A stretch of DNA of 64,000 nt from G965247265 sp965247265 (GCA_965247265.1 OZ252002.1:620001-684000), one strand, 5' to 3'; counted from the stretch's first letter, positions 43,630-53,519 are shown. Numbers and translations are program-made. Notes: generated from the letters alone by a model not told the origin.

Positions 43630-44984
43630 ATCAGCAAAACATATTAATCGTTGATGATGAGCCAGATATCCGTAATTTGGTTCAAGAAATTCTTGTAGAC
43701 GAAGGTTATGAAGTTAGGGTTGCTGAAAACACTGACGATGCCAGACAGCGTGCAAGTAAATTGCAACCTGATTTAGTGCTACTGGATATTTGGATGCCTG
43801 GTGAAGACGGCATTAGCTTATTAAAAGACTGGCAAAGCAGCGGCGGCATCAGTTGCCCAGTTGTGATGATGTCTGGGCATGGCACTGTAGAAACTGCAGT
43901 GGAAGCTACACGCCTTGGCGCCTATGACTTTATTGAGAAACCATTAACCATGGCAAAACTTTTAGTAAGCGTAAAACGTGCCTTAGAAGCAGCCGATGGA
44001 GATCAAGATAAAAGTAATCAAGGAAAATTAGTTGGGGAGCCAGTAGGGTCTAGTATGCAGATGCGTGCTTTGCGTGACCAGGCAAAAAAATTAGCTCAGC
44101 ATGAAAATAATTTGTTTATTTTAGGCGAATCGGGTGTTGGCAAAAAGCTATTCGCTAATTATGTTCATTCTTTATGCGCTAATAGAAAAAAACGTTTTTT
44201 GACGCTTAGTGAAGAGTATTTCAATGACTCTGATGCAATTAAGCAACTATTTGGCTCTGAAGAAAATGGAGTTATTACGCCAGGTTTATTGGAACTATCT
44301 AAAGGCGGCACAATATTTATTAGTGATGTGTTCGATCTAAATGAAAAAGGGCAAAAGCTATTATTACGCTTACTGCAAAGAAAAAAGTTTAGTCGTATTG
44401 GAGGTAATACATTACAAAACTTAGAATCACGTATTATGGTAGCTTCACAACACAGTCTTCAAGAAGAAGTAAAAGCCAATCATTTTAATGACGAACTATA
44501 TTTTCAGATTAACGTTGTTTCCATTCGGTTACCTGCATTGCGCGATCGATTACAAGATGTGCCGGAGTTGTTGCGCCATTATATAGACTTTTATTGCGCG
44601 CAAGAGAATTACCCCTATCGAAGTTTTTCTATTGCGGCACAAAATCGATTACTCCATTACACTTGGCCGGGCAATATTCTAGAGTTGAGAAACTTAGTAC
44701 AAAGGTTATTGATACTAAGTACTTCTGATGAAATTAATACTGAAGAAGTGGAGAACGCATTAAACGATGATACAGCTAAGCTGAAAACAGAAACGACAAT
44801 CCACGAAAAACTTTATGAGTTACCACTACGTGAAGCAAGAGAGTTATTTGAGCGTAGTTATTTATTACATCAGTTAAAAGAAGTAAATGGCAATATCAGC
44901 AAATTGTCCGAACGAGTGGGCATGGAACGCACACACCTTTATCGAAAACTTCGCGCCCTTGGTATAAGTGCTAAAGAGTCTTAG
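43626..44984 (+). CDS. ntrX: NtrX-like response regulator with degenerate AAA+ domain
   Basis: The 452-residue protein has a receiver domain (ILIVDDEPDIR; phospho-Asp54 in LLDIWMPG), a central AAA+ domain and a C-terminal Fis-type helix-turn-helix (LSERVGMERTHLYRKLRALG). The P-loop is near residues 167-174 (GESGVGKK). The GAFTGA loop that touches sigma-54 is gone: where FGHEKGAFTGA is expected it reads FGSEENGVITPG. The Walker B acidic pair is changed (ISDVFD for LDEIGD). So it probably binds DNA as a phosphorylation-controlled regulator without sigma-54 activation. Paired with the kinase upstream. Confidence 0.92.
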   Translation: MNQQNILIVDDEPDIRNLVQEILVDEGYEVRVAENTDDARQRASKLQPDLVLLDIWMPGEDGISLLKDWQSSGGISCPVVMMSGHGTVETAVEATRLGAYDFIEKPLTMAKLLVSVKRALEAADGDQDKSNQGKLVGEPVGSSMQMRALRDQAKKLAQHENNLFILGESGVGKKLFANYVHSLCANRKKRFLTLSEEYFNDSDAIKQLFGSEENGVITPGLLELSKGGTIFISDVFDLNEKGQKLLLRLLQRKKFSRIGGNTLQNLESRIMVASQHSLQEEVKANHFNDELYFQINVVSIRLPALRDRLQDVPELLRHYIDFYCAQENYPYRSFSIAAQNRLLHYTWPGNILELRNLVQRLLILSTSDEINTEEVENALNDDTAKLKTETTIHEKLYELPLREARELFERSYLLHQLKEVNGNISKLSERVGMERTHLYRKLRALGISAKES

Positions 44985-45076
44985 CGAATAAGGCTTGCAA
45001 GTAACTAGTAACTTCTCATATGCTGCCTCGCCGGCTATTTTGCAACGTTAAAATTGCTGTTCGATGAGGAAATTCT

Positions 45077-46450
45077 ATGAAAATCATAATCTTAGGTGCA
45101 GGTCAAGTTGGCGGTTCATTAGCGCTTAGTCTCTCGAACGAAGAAAACGATATTACACTGGTCGATATGGACCCTAGTTTACTGCAAGATATTCAAGATC
45201 GGGCAGATTTACGCACTGTTATTGGCGAAGCATCACATCCATCGGTATTAGAGCGTGCCGGTGCAAAAGATGCAGACATGATTATCGCATTAACAAATAG
45301 CGATGAGACTAATATGGTTGCTTGCCAAGTTGCATATACCTTGTTTCATACTCCCACAAAAATCGCACGTATCCGCGCAGTGGAATATCTGAACTATAGA
45401 GATTTATTTGTTCAAGAAGCTTTACCTGTAGATGTGCTTATCAGCCCCGAACATCTTATTTCACAATATGTACAAAGCTTGATTGAGTACCCAGGCTCAC
45501 TACAGGTTTTAGATTTTGCGAATGGGAAAATACAATTACTAGCAATGCGTGTCGATACAAGTGGTCCATTGATTGGTAAAAAAATACGTGAGATTTGGGA
45601 GCTAATGCCAGAGACCGAAGCAAAAGTGGTAGCGCTTTATAGAAATAACAATTCGATAGACTTAAGTAACGATACGGTTATTCAAATCAATGATGAAGTA
45701 TTTTTTTTAGCTTCCACAGAAAATGCTAAAGCATTAACAGCTCAGCTGCGTGAGACCGATAAACCCTACAAACGCATTTTATTAGCTGGCGGCGGTAACA
45801 TTGGGTTTCATTTAGCAAAGTCTTTAGAAAACTCTTATCAAGTAAAAATTATAGAATGCAACCCTGAGCGCACAAAATTTTTATCGGAGTCATTGGATAA
45901 AACAATTGTATTACAAGGCGATGCTGCAGATCAGGATATGCTACTTGAAGAAAATATTGAGAACATGGATGTGTTTTGTGCGCTTACAAATGATGATGAA
46001 GCAAATATTTTATCAGCGATGCTCGCCAAGCGCCTTGGTGCAAATAAAGTTATGTCACTTATCAATCGAGTAAGCTACGTAGATTTAATTGAAAGCAGCA
46101 GCATTGATATTGCAATATCACCTCAACAAGTAACATTAGGGACACTTCTCACTCATGTGCGAAAAGGCGATATAGTTGCAGTGCATGAATTGCGGCGTGG
46201 TGCAGCAGAAGCAATAGAGGCTGTAGCACACGGTGATAAAAAGACGTCTAAAGTTGTTGGTAGGCGAATTGAGCAAATAAAGTTACCGAAAGACGTAACA
46301 ATTGGCGCTATTGTTAGGGGTGATGATGTCATTATGGTTGAGTCAGACATTAAAATAGAACCCGAAGATCATGTCATAATGTTTTTAGCTGATAAAACCG
46401 TTGTTAAAGAAACTGAACGAATATTTCAAGTAAGCGCAACGTTTATATAG
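45077..46450 (+). CDS. trkA: Trk potassium uptake regulator TrkA
   Basis: TrkA is the cytoplasmic NAD(H)/nucleotide-binding regulator of the Trk K+ channel. The 457-residue product has two RCK units, each with a Rossmann loop: KIIILGAGQVGGSLA at the N-terminus and RILLAGGGNIGFHLA in the middle. A TrkA-C domain follows each. Length is normal. It is followed 64 bases later by trkH, its membrane partner. A 92-base gap separates it from ntrX, so a separate promoter is possible. Confidence 0.96.
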   Translation: MKIIILGAGQVGGSLALSLSNEENDITLVDMDPSLLQDIQDRADLRTVIGEASHPSVLERAGAKDADMIIALTNSDETNMVACQVAYTLFHTPTKIARIRAVEYLNYRDLFVQEALPVDVLISPEHLISQYVQSLIEYPGSLQVLDFANGKIQLLAMRVDTSGPLIGKKIREIWELMPETEAKVVALYRNNNSIDLSNDTVIQINDEVFFLASTENAKALTAQLRETDKPYKRILLAGGGNIGFHLAKSLENSYQVKIIECNPERTKFLSESLDKTIVLQGDAADQDMLLEENIENMDVFCALTNDDEANILSAMLAKRLGANKVMSLINRVSYVDLIESSSIDIAISPQQVTLGTLLTHVRKGDIVAVHELRRGAAEAIEAVAHGDKKTSKVVGRRIEQIKLPKDVTIGAIVRGDDVIMVESDIKIEPEDHVIMFLADKTVVKETERIFQVSATFI

Positions 46451-46514
46451 TATAAAAATACATGTGTTTTTTTACACATTGATTCTAACTATTCCTTAGA
46501 AAAATATCGTAGCA

Positions 46515-47966
46515 ATGCAAAAACAAGTAATTCAGCGTGTGTTGGGTATTCTTCTTGCATGGTTCAGCGTCACGATGTTGCCACCAATATTTGTCGGGAT
46601 GTTAATTGAAGATGAGTTTGCGACACCTTTTGCAGTAGCATTTATTGTCACACTTATAACCGGTTTATGGCTCTGGTATCCGGTACGAAAGTTTCATGAA
46701 AGCTTGCGTTTACGGGATGGTTTTTTAATAGTGGTATTATTTTGGTCTGTGCTAGGCGTGTTTGGGTCATTGCCTTTTATCTTTAGCCAAGATGTGTCGT
46801 TAAGTATTACCGATGCTGTTTTTGAATCTATATCAGGTCTAACAACTACAGGTGCTACGGTAATTACAAATCTTGATGTGTTACCAAAATCATTATTATT
46901 TTACCGCCAATCATTACAGTGGTTGGGTGGTATGGGTATTATCGTATTAGCCGTTGCCATCCTGCCTATGTTAGGTGTAGGCGGTATGCAACTTTATCGA
47001 GCCGAAACGCCGGGGCCAATTAAAGATACAAAACTTACCCCACGTATTAAAGAGACAGCCAAGGCACTCTGGTATATTTATTTATCATTAACCGTTGCAT
47101 GCGCATTTGGTTACTGGTTTGCAGGCATGGATGTTTTTGATGCTGTATCTCATAGTTTCTCTACTATAGCGATTGGTGGTTTCTCTACACATAATGAAAG
47201 TATTGGATACTTTCGAAGTGCACCGGTTGAAACAGTTTCTATCATATTCATGTTGCTATCAGGGGCAAATTTTGGTCTTCATTTCATTGCCTGGAAATCA
47301 CAAAGTATTCGTCATTACTTGCACGATGCAGAGTTGAAAACGTATTTGCTTGTAATTATTTCAATCTCACTTATCACGGCTATTTTTTTACGATTCGATG
47401 AGATTTATTTAACTTGGAGCGATGCCTTTTCCAAAGCTATATTCCACACAGTTTCCATTGCAACAACAACCGGATTTACTACATCGCATTACTATTTTTG
47501 GCCTAGTTTTTTGCCTGTTCTTCTGCTACTAGCTAGCTTCATTGGAGGGTGCGCAGGCTCTACAGGAGGGGGGATAAAAGTAATTCGCGTACTACTTTTA
47601 GTTAAACAAGGAATGCGTGAGCTATTACGATTAATTCACCCTAATGCGCAAATAGCAGTCAAAATTGGCTCGAAACCCGTTGATAATCGAATTATTGAAG
47701 CAGTATGGGGGTTTTTCTCTGCATATGTTGGTGTATTTATCGTTATGTTGCTTTTGCTTATGGCATCTGGCTTAGATCAGATAACCGCTTTTTCAGCTGT
47801 TACAGCAACACTTAATAATCTTGGTCCAGGATTAGGCGAAGTTGGCGCCAACTACACAAGTATCAATAATTTCAGCAAATGGATTCTGTGCCTAGGGATG
47901 TTACTTGGGCGGCTGGAAATTTTTACATTACTCGTGGTGCTCACACCTGCTTTTTGGAAGAATTGA
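46515..47966 (+). CDS. trkH: Trk potassium uptake channel TrkH
   Basis: TrkH forms the K+ path. The 483-residue protein has about ten helices and the four selectivity-loop regions of this family: SGLTTTGAT, STIAIGGFS, ATTTGFTT and TLNNLGPG. WLGGMGIIVLAVAILPMLGV is typical of the first repeat region. The downstream methyltransferase starts 10 bases after its stop. With trkA it makes a complete Trk system. Confidence 0.95.
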   Translation: MQKQVIQRVLGILLAWFSVTMLPPIFVGMLIEDEFATPFAVAFIVTLITGLWLWYPVRKFHESLRLRDGFLIVVLFWSVLGVFGSLPFIFSQDVSLSITDAVFESISGLTTTGATVITNLDVLPKSLLFYRQSLQWLGGMGIIVLAVAILPMLGVGGMQLYRAETPGPIKDTKLTPRIKETAKALWYIYLSLTVACAFGYWFAGMDVFDAVSHSFSTIAIGGFSTHNESIGYFRSAPVETVSIIFMLLSGANFGLHFIAWKSQSIRHYLHDAELKTYLLVIISISLITAIFLRFDEIYLTWSDAFSKAIFHTVSIATTTGFTTSHYYFWPSFLPVLLLLASFIGGCAGSTGGGIKVIRVLLLVKQGMRELLRLIHPNAQIAVKIGSKPVDNRIIEAVWGFFSAYVGVFIVMLLLLMASGLDQITAFSAVTATLNNLGPGLGEVGANYTSINNFSKWILCLGMLLGRLEIFTLLVVLTPAFWKN

Positions 47967-47976
47967 TATTGAAGAC

Positions 47977-48558
47977 ATGTCTGATGATTTTACAAAACTA
48001 AAATGGGATGAGATTTATTCCAAAGATTTATCGTCGCCTTTTCTGCCTTCATTAGCATTATCTGAATATACGTTTTTATTGCCAACTTGCGGGGAAGCAC
48101 TAGATCTTGCATGTGGTCGGGGCGCAAATTCAATTTATATGGCACAACATGGGTTGCATGTGCATGCGTGGGACATATCAGAGCAAGCAATCAGTCAGCT
48201 TGAAAGGCTTTGTAAGCAGAAGCATATTCACATTGAAACAGAAATACGTGATGTGCATGAACGACCGCCTGCAATAAACACTTATGATGTAATTTGTGTG
48301 AGTTACTTTCTTGATCGAAGCATTACGCAAAGTATTATTTCAGCACTTAAACAAAATGGAGTTTTAATTTATCAAACCTTTATACATGAAAAAATTTCAC
48401 TCCATGGGCCTTGTAACCCAGACTTTCGATTATGCGCGAATGAACTACTTCGATTATTTTCATCACTTCATGTTTTGGTATATTTGGAACACGGTTGTGT
48501 CGGGGATACATCACATGGAATACGTGATGTAGCGTTGTTAATTGCACAAAAACGTTAA
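47977..48558 (+). CDS. Class I SAM-dependent methyltransferase (TehB-like)
   Basis: From ATG 47977 the product has 193 residues; the open frame runs back into trkH, and this start has the natural N-terminus MSDDFTKLKWDEIYSK. Motif I is ALDLACGRGANSIYMAQ, followed by HAWDISEQAI. The core resembles small TehB-like methyltransferases. The substrate is unknown. It lies close behind trkH and only 3 bases ahead of the aminopeptidase gene, so probably in one transcript. Confidence 0.8.
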   Translation: MSDDFTKLKWDEIYSKDLSSPFLPSLALSEYTFLLPTCGEALDLACGRGANSIYMAQHGLHVHAWDISEQAISQLERLCKQKHIHIETEIRDVHERPPAINTYDVICVSYFLDRSITQSIISALKQNGVLIYQTFIHEKISLHGPCNPDFRLCANELLRLFSSLHVLVYLEHGCVGDTSHGIRDVALLIAQKR

Positions 48559-48561
48559 TGA

Positions 48562-49551
48562 ATGAATTATGGCGCTATGAAAATAAAAATGATGAATCTT
48601 CGAGAACTGTACCCGCGTATAGAGCCCTATCACGAGTTTCAACTCAACGTTAGTGATACCCACACCCTGTGGATAGAAGAGTGCGGCAATCCTAATGGGT
48701 TCCCGGTAATATTTTTGCATGGCGGCCCTGGCGCTGCATGCGAAATATTTCAGCGTCAATTTTTCGATCCTGAGTATTATCGAATTATATTATTTGATCA
48801 GCGCGGTTGCGGGCGTTCAACACCACATGCCGAGTTGCGTGGTAACACCACACAGGAACTAATTAATGACATAGAAAAAATCAGAAACTATTTAAAAATT
48901 GAAACATGGTTGGTGTTTGGTGGATCATGGGGGTCAACTTTAGCGCTTGCCTATGCGCAAGCAAACCCACAGCCTGTTTCAGGAATAATATTAAGAGGCG
49001 TATTTCTGTGCCGTCCTCGTGATATTCAATGGTTTTATCAAGATGGCGCAAGCTTTATATTTCCAGATGTTTGGCAGAAATTTCTAAGTATAATTCCACA
49101 AGAAGAACAAAAAGACATGGTGTCGGCATACTACAAACGATTGACTTCAGATAATAAAGAAGAGCAACTCAAAACTGCAAGGGCGTGGTCATTATGGGAA
49201 GGCAGCACATCGAATTTAATAACTAAAACATCTGTATTGAATCATTTTGCAAATGACCATACCGCATTAAGTTTGGCGCGAATTGAATGTCACTACTTTG
49301 TTAACGATACATTTTTTTCAGAAAACCAGCTACTCGAAAATGCAAAGAAGCTTGCTGGTATTCCAGGTGTAATTGTTCACGGGCGTTATGATGTGGTCTG
49401 CCCAATTGAACAGGCATTCGCATTGCATCATGTATGGCCAGAAGCCGAATTCGTTATTGCTGCAAATTCAGGGCATTCTGCCACCGAGCCAGAAATAATT
49501 GATGCGCTTGTTCATGCAACAGATAATTTTAGAGAACTTTATATAAAATGA
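48562..49551 (+). CDS. pip: Proline iminopeptidase
   Basis: Pip removes N-terminal proline from peptides in the cytoplasm. The 329-residue alpha/beta hydrolase shows the family pattern: LHGGPGAACE with the oxyanion region, FDQRGCGRSTPHA, the nucleophile in GGSWGSTLALAYAQ, the Asp in GRYDVVCP and the His in SGHSATEPE. The start may be 48562, 48577 or 48592. It overlaps dtd by 4 bases. Confidence 0.93.
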   Translation: MNYGAMKIKMMNLRELYPRIEPYHEFQLNVSDTHTLWIEECGNPNGFPVIFLHGGPGAACEIFQRQFFDPEYYRIILFDQRGCGRSTPHAELRGNTTQELINDIEKIRNYLKIETWLVFGGSWGSTLALAYAQANPQPVSGIILRGVFLCRPRDIQWFYQDGASFIFPDVWQKFLSIIPQEEQKDMVSAYYKRLTSDNKEEQLKTARAWSLWEGSTSNLITKTSVLNHFANDHTALSLARIECHYFVNDTFFSENQLLENAKKLAGIPGVIVHGRYDVVCPIEQAFALHHVWPEAEFVIAANSGHSATEPEIIDALVHATDNFRELYIK

Positions 49552-49985
49552 TTGCATTATTACAACGTGTGCTCGAAGCAAGTGTAGCAATACATGGCGA
49601 TGTGATAGCTAAAATTCAACAGGGGACATTGGTATTTGTTGCGCTACAGGAAAATGATGACAAAAACACCGTACAGCGAATGAGTGAACGTATAGTTGGT
49701 TATCGAATCTTTGCAGACGATTCAGGAAGAATGAATAAAAGTATTGTGGAAATTGATGGGGAGCTGCTGGTCGTTCCTCAATTTACATTGGCAGCCGATA
49801 CTAGAAAAGGCATGCGACCCAACTTTTCACAGGCTGCATCACCGGAGTATGGAGAGAGCCTGTTTGATTATTTTCTAAACACATTAAACTCTAAATATGC
49901 TAAAGTTAACTCTGGAAAATTTGCTGCAGATATGACAGTACAATTAATTAACGATGGCCCAGTAACTTTCTGGCTACAACTATAA
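49548..49985 (+). CDS. dtd: D-aminoacyl-tRNA deacylase
   Basis: Dtd cleaves D-amino acids from mischarged tRNA. The 145-residue product has the family motifs PQFTLAADTRKGMRPNF and the C-terminal GPVTFWL. Length is normal. It overlaps pip by 4 bases, an order seen in other gammaproteobacteria, and precedes the his operon. Confidence 0.94.
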   Translation: MIALLQRVLEASVAIHGDVIAKIQQGTLVFVALQENDDKNTVQRMSERIVGYRIFADDSGRMNKSIVEIDGELLVVPQFTLAADTRKGMRPNFSQAASPEYGESLFDYFLNTLNSKYAKVNSGKFAADMTVQLINDGPVTFWLQL

Positions 49986-50045
49986 ATATTCATATCTAAA
50001 ATTAAGTTTTATTTTTTGACACCTCAACTATAATTTTTGACAATT

Positions 50046-50639
50046 GTGACTGCACGAACCACCAGTGTCGAACGCAATACTAATGAAACTCAAATTGCAA
50101 TCGAACTCAATTTAGATGGCAAAGGGTCATCTACGTTGCAGACGGGCTTACCTTTCTTTGATCACATGCTTGACCAAATTGCCCGTCACGGAATGTTTGA
50201 TTTAAATATTGTTGCAAAAGGCGATCTAGAAATTGATGCCCACCATACTGTTGAAGATGTGGGCATTACTTTAGGCCAAGCATTTGCTCAAGCGCTTGGC
50301 GATAAAAAAGGTCTGCGACGCTATGGTCATGCATACGTTCCATTAGATGAAGCCCTTTCTAGGGTGGTAATTGATTTCTCGGGTCGTCCGGGTTTGGAGT
50401 TTCTTGTGCAATTTCCACGCGCGCGAGTAGGTGATTTTGATGTTGATCTCACGCATGAGTTTTTTCAAGGTTTTGTAAATCATGCTGGAGTGACACTGCA
50501 CATTGACAATTTAGCAGGCTCAAATTCACATCATATAGCGGAAACTATTTTCAAGGCTTTTGGAAGGGCGATGCGCGTAGCGGTGGAGCATGATGAACGT
50601 ATGCAAGGCATTGTGCCATCAACAAAAGGTAGTTTATAG
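50046..50639 (+). CDS. hisB: Imidazoleglycerol-phosphate dehydratase
   Basis: HisB carries out the sixth step of histidine synthesis. It is the single-function form (about 198 residues), lacking the phosphatase domain of the E. coli enzyme. Motifs are SVERNTNETQI, GLPFFDHMLDQIARHG, DAHHTVEDVGITLG and SNSHHIAETIFKAF, giving the metal-binding histidines. I prefer GTG 50046; TTG 50037 is in frame. It opens a hisBHAFE run. Confidence 0.94.
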   Translation: MTARTTSVERNTNETQIAIELNLDGKGSSTLQTGLPFFDHMLDQIARHGMFDLNIVAKGDLEIDAHHTVEDVGITLGQAFAQALGDKKGLRRYGHAYVPLDEALSRVVIDFSGRPGLEFLVQFPRARVGDFDVDLTHEFFQGFVNHAGVTLHIDNLAGSNSHHIAETIFKAFGRAMRVAVEHDERMQGIVPSTKGSL

Positions 50640-50727
50640 AATTAATAATAATTGCGAAAATATGTTAAAAATATTTATGCAGTTAAAATTAAATATCAAT
50701 AATTTTTTAAAAAAATGCTAAACGGCC

Positions 50728-51387
50728 ATGAGTAACATTGCCATCGTAGATTATGGTATGGGCAATTTGTATTCTGTAGCAAAGGCAGTTGAGCACGTAG
50801 CAGCTGCAAAAGACCATATACAAATTACGTCCAATCCAAAAATAATTACATCTAGTGATAAAGTAATTTTTCCTGGACAAGGCGCCGCGAGTGATTGTAT
50901 GTCAGCAATTAAAGAATTTGAATTGAACGCTGCAATTATTAATGCAGCAGACAGTAAACCCTTTTTAGGAATATGCATGGGGATGCAAGTGTTGATGGAT
51001 TCAAGTGAAGAAAATGATGGTACCGAATGTCTCGCATTTTATGAAGGAAGTGTCGAACATTTTAATCAGCATATTTCTATAGGATCTTCGGAGAACCGAT
51101 TTAAAATCCCACACATGGGTTGGAACTGCATTGAGCAACAACAAAAACATCCTCTGTGGAATGGTATTCCTGAATCAAGTTATTTTTACTTTGTGCACAG
51201 TTACTTTGTAAAATGCAAAGATGATGCGCTGATTGCAGGAACAACAGACTATGGGTTAAACTTCACTTCTGTCATCGCCCGTGACAATGTATTTGCGATG
51301 CAGTGTCATCCAGAAAAAAGTGCGAATGCAGGATTGCAGTTACTAAGTAATTTTATTTACTGGGATGGAAACTCCACATTTAATTAA
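50728..51387 (+). CDS. hisH: Imidazole glycerol phosphate synthase, glutaminase subunit
   Basis: HisH supplies ammonia to HisF. The 219-residue glutaminase has IVDYGMGNLYSVAKA at the N-terminus, the nucleophile Cys in LGICMGMQVLM, PHMGWN, and the His-Glu pair in MQCHPEKS. The sequence is normal in length. It lies between hisB and hisA. Confidence 0.95.
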   Translation: MSNIAIVDYGMGNLYSVAKAVEHVAAAKDHIQITSNPKIITSSDKVIFPGQGAASDCMSAIKEFELNAAIINAADSKPFLGICMGMQVLMDSSEENDGTECLAFYEGSVEHFNQHISIGSSENRFKIPHMGWNCIEQQQKHPLWNGIPESSYFYFVHSYFVKCKDDALIAGTTDYGLNFTSVIARDNVFAMQCHPEKSANAGLQLLSNFIYWDGNSTFN

Positions 51388-51409
51388 TTATTTATTATAA
51401 TCTACTAAA

Positions 51410-52147
51410 ATGATCGTAATACCTGCTATTGATTTGAAAGATGGTAAATGTGTTCGTCTAAGACAAGGTAGTATGGACGATGTAACAGTATTTTCAGAAG
51501 ACCCCGTCGCTGTTGCAGATCAATGGGCGGAAGCTGGAGCGCGGCGCATACATATTGTTGATTTAGATGGCGCCTCATCCGGCGCACCTCAGAATAGCCG
51601 TTTAATCAAAGACATCACCTCAAATTACCCAGATATTCCAATTCAAGTTGGCGGCGGCATTCGAGATGAAGATACCGTTCAAGCTTATTTAGATGTTGGT
51701 GTGCAATACGTGATTATTGGCACAAAAGCGGTTAGTGCGCCACATTTTGTTAATGACTTATGTCTTGAATTTCCCGGGCATATTATTATTGGATTAGATG
51801 CTAAAGACGGCAAGGTCGCTATCGATGGGTGGTCAAAATTATCACATCATGACGTCATTGATATGGCGCAACATTTTGAAACAGACGGTGTTGCAGCAAT
51901 TGTATTCACGGATATTAGTCGTGACGGCATGATGGGTGGATTAAATGTCAAAGCAACAGCCGAACTATCAAGCGCTATTCATATTCCCGTTATTGCATCG
52001 GGGGGCGTGACAAATGAAAATGATATCAAGCAATTATGCGAATGCGATGAAGAAGGTATCATGGGCGTTATTGTAGGTCGTGCTCTTTATGAAGGAACAA
52101 TTGAACTTCAACACGCACAAGACCTTGCGGATTCTTATCAGTCATAA
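51410..52147 (+). CDS. hisA: Phosphoribosylformimino-5-aminoimidazole carboxamide ribotide isomerase
   Basis: HisA opens the ribose ring in histidine synthesis. The 245-residue TIM barrel has IPAIDLKDGKCVRLRQG, VGGGIRDEDT, TDISRDGMMGG and IASGGVTNEND with the two phosphate-binding loops. The catalytic Asp residues are in the first and fifth strands as usual. It is the middle gene of hisHAF. Confidence 0.96.
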   Translation: MIVIPAIDLKDGKCVRLRQGSMDDVTVFSEDPVAVADQWAEAGARRIHIVDLDGASSGAPQNSRLIKDITSNYPDIPIQVGGGIRDEDTVQAYLDVGVQYVIIGTKAVSAPHFVNDLCLEFPGHIIIGLDAKDGKVAIDGWSKLSHHDVIDMAQHFETDGVAAIVFTDISRDGMMGGLNVKATAELSSAIHIPVIASGGVTNENDIKQLCECDEEGIMGVIVGRALYEGTIELQHAQDLADSYQS

Positions 52148-52238
52148 ATAGCTTTGTTGTTGCACTTCATTTAATTTCAATGAGGTTTTAGATAGCTAAA
52201 ACCACTTCTTACATTAAGTAAAAATTTTCAAATTTATA

Positions 52239-53012
52239 ATGCCACTCGCAAAACGAATCATTCCATGTTTAGACGTTGATGCGGGTCGTGTCGTCAAGGG
52301 TGTAAACTTCGTTAACATTCGAGATGCAGGGGACCCAGTTGAAATTGCAAAACGATACGATTCAGAGGGAGCTGATGAGATAACGTTTCTAGATATAACG
52401 GCAAGCTCCGATGATCGTGAAACAATGGTTCATGTGGTTGAGAAAGTGGCTGCCGAAGTTTTTATTCCCCTCACCGTCGGCGGAGGTATTCGTAAAGTAC
52501 AAGACATACGAACAATGCTAAATGCAGGTGCAGATAAAGTTGGGATCAATACAGCCGCAGTGTTTGATCCAGAATTTGTTCGACAGGCAAGTAAAAAAGT
52601 TGGTGCGCAATGTATTGTGGTTGCCATTGATGCTAAAAAAGTTAACGCAGAAGATGAGCCTCTAAAGTGGGAAATATTTACACACGGCGGACGCAAGCCT
52701 ACTGGTATTGATGCAGTTGAATGGGCCTCTAAAATGGAAAATTATGGTGCGGGTGAGATACTTTTAACGAGCATGGATCGCGATGGTACAAAAATAGGGT
52801 TTGATCTTGAACTGACCAGGACCATCAGCGAAGCCGTTGGTATTCCAGTAATAGCCTCTGGTGGCGTCGGCACATTGGCACATTTAGCTGAGGGCGTAAC
52901 AATAGGCAAGGCAGATGCAGTACTGGCGGCAAGTATTTTTCATTTTGGCGAATATTCTATTCAGGAGGCAAAGAAATATATGGCATCACAAGGGATTGTA
53001 GTAAGACGCTGA
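52239..53012 (+). CDS. hisF: Imidazole glycerol phosphate synthase, cyclase subunit
   Basis: HisF, with HisH, forms imidazole glycerol phosphate. The 257-residue TIM barrel has IPCLDVDAGRVVKGVNF, DEITFLDITASSD, VGGGIRKVQDI, TSMDRDGTK and IASGGVGT. Length is normal. Following is hisE, with no hisI between. Confidence 0.96.
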   Translation: MPLAKRIIPCLDVDAGRVVKGVNFVNIRDAGDPVEIAKRYDSEGADEITFLDITASSDDRETMVHVVEKVAAEVFIPLTVGGGIRKVQDIRTMLNAGADKVGINTAAVFDPEFVRQASKKVGAQCIVVAIDAKKVNAEDEPLKWEIFTHGGRKPTGIDAVEWASKMENYGAGEILLTSMDRDGTKIGFDLELTRTISEAVGIPVIASGGVGTLAHLAEGVTIGKADAVLAASIFHFGEYSIQEAKKYMASQGIVVRR

Positions 53013-53103
53013 TACAAGCAGATGAAAGGGTTGTAGGAAATAGCTTCCGATAGGCAAGCATGATACTTTGAACCACAAGAATAAGACTTGTCTTGTGGAT
53101 AGA

Positions 53104-53439
53104 ATGAAAACTGCTGATACACTACACAAATTGACTGAAATACTTGAGCAACGTAAACAAGCAGATGTTGAAAAATCATATGTTGCAAGCTTATATAATG
53201 AAGGCCTTGAAAAAATCCTTGATAAAATAAGCGAAGAAGCTAATGAAACACTCTCTGCAGCAAGGGGAGAAGATTTACAGCATTTAGTCCACGAAGTAGC
53301 GGATCTATGGTTTCATTGCATGGTGTTACTTGCGCATAAGAATACAAGTTATGAAACAGTACTAGAAGAGCTAAATGGTCGATTCGGTATTTCAGGACTA
53401 GAAGAAAAAGCGCAACGTAAGGTTGTTAATAAAAAATAG
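53104..53439 (+). CDS. hisE: Phosphoribosyl-ATP pyrophosphatase
   Basis: HisE hydrolyses phosphoribosyl-ATP. From ATG 53104 the product has 111 residues and contains the helix motif KISEEANETLSAA, and HEVADLWFHCMVLL. The open frame extends to TTG 53068, but the added residues lack family similarity. The usual partner hisI (cyclohydrolase) is not here and must be elsewhere if histidine is made. Confidence 0.93.
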   Translation: MKTADTLHKLTEILEQRKQADVEKSYVASLYNEGLEKILDKISEEANETLSAARGEDLQHLVHEVADLWFHCMVLLAHKNTSYETVLEELNGRFGISGLEEKAQRKVVNKK

Positions 53440-53519
53440 AAAAGTATATTTTTTATAAACCAGTACACATGTGAATATAAAAATTATGCAGTTTAAAGTT
53501 ATTTAATCGGAGTGTAATT

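Noticed and set aside
50017..50036. TTGACA and TATAAT words ahead of hisB as a promoter
   Set aside because: The spacing is about seven bases, far too short for a sigma-70 promoter.
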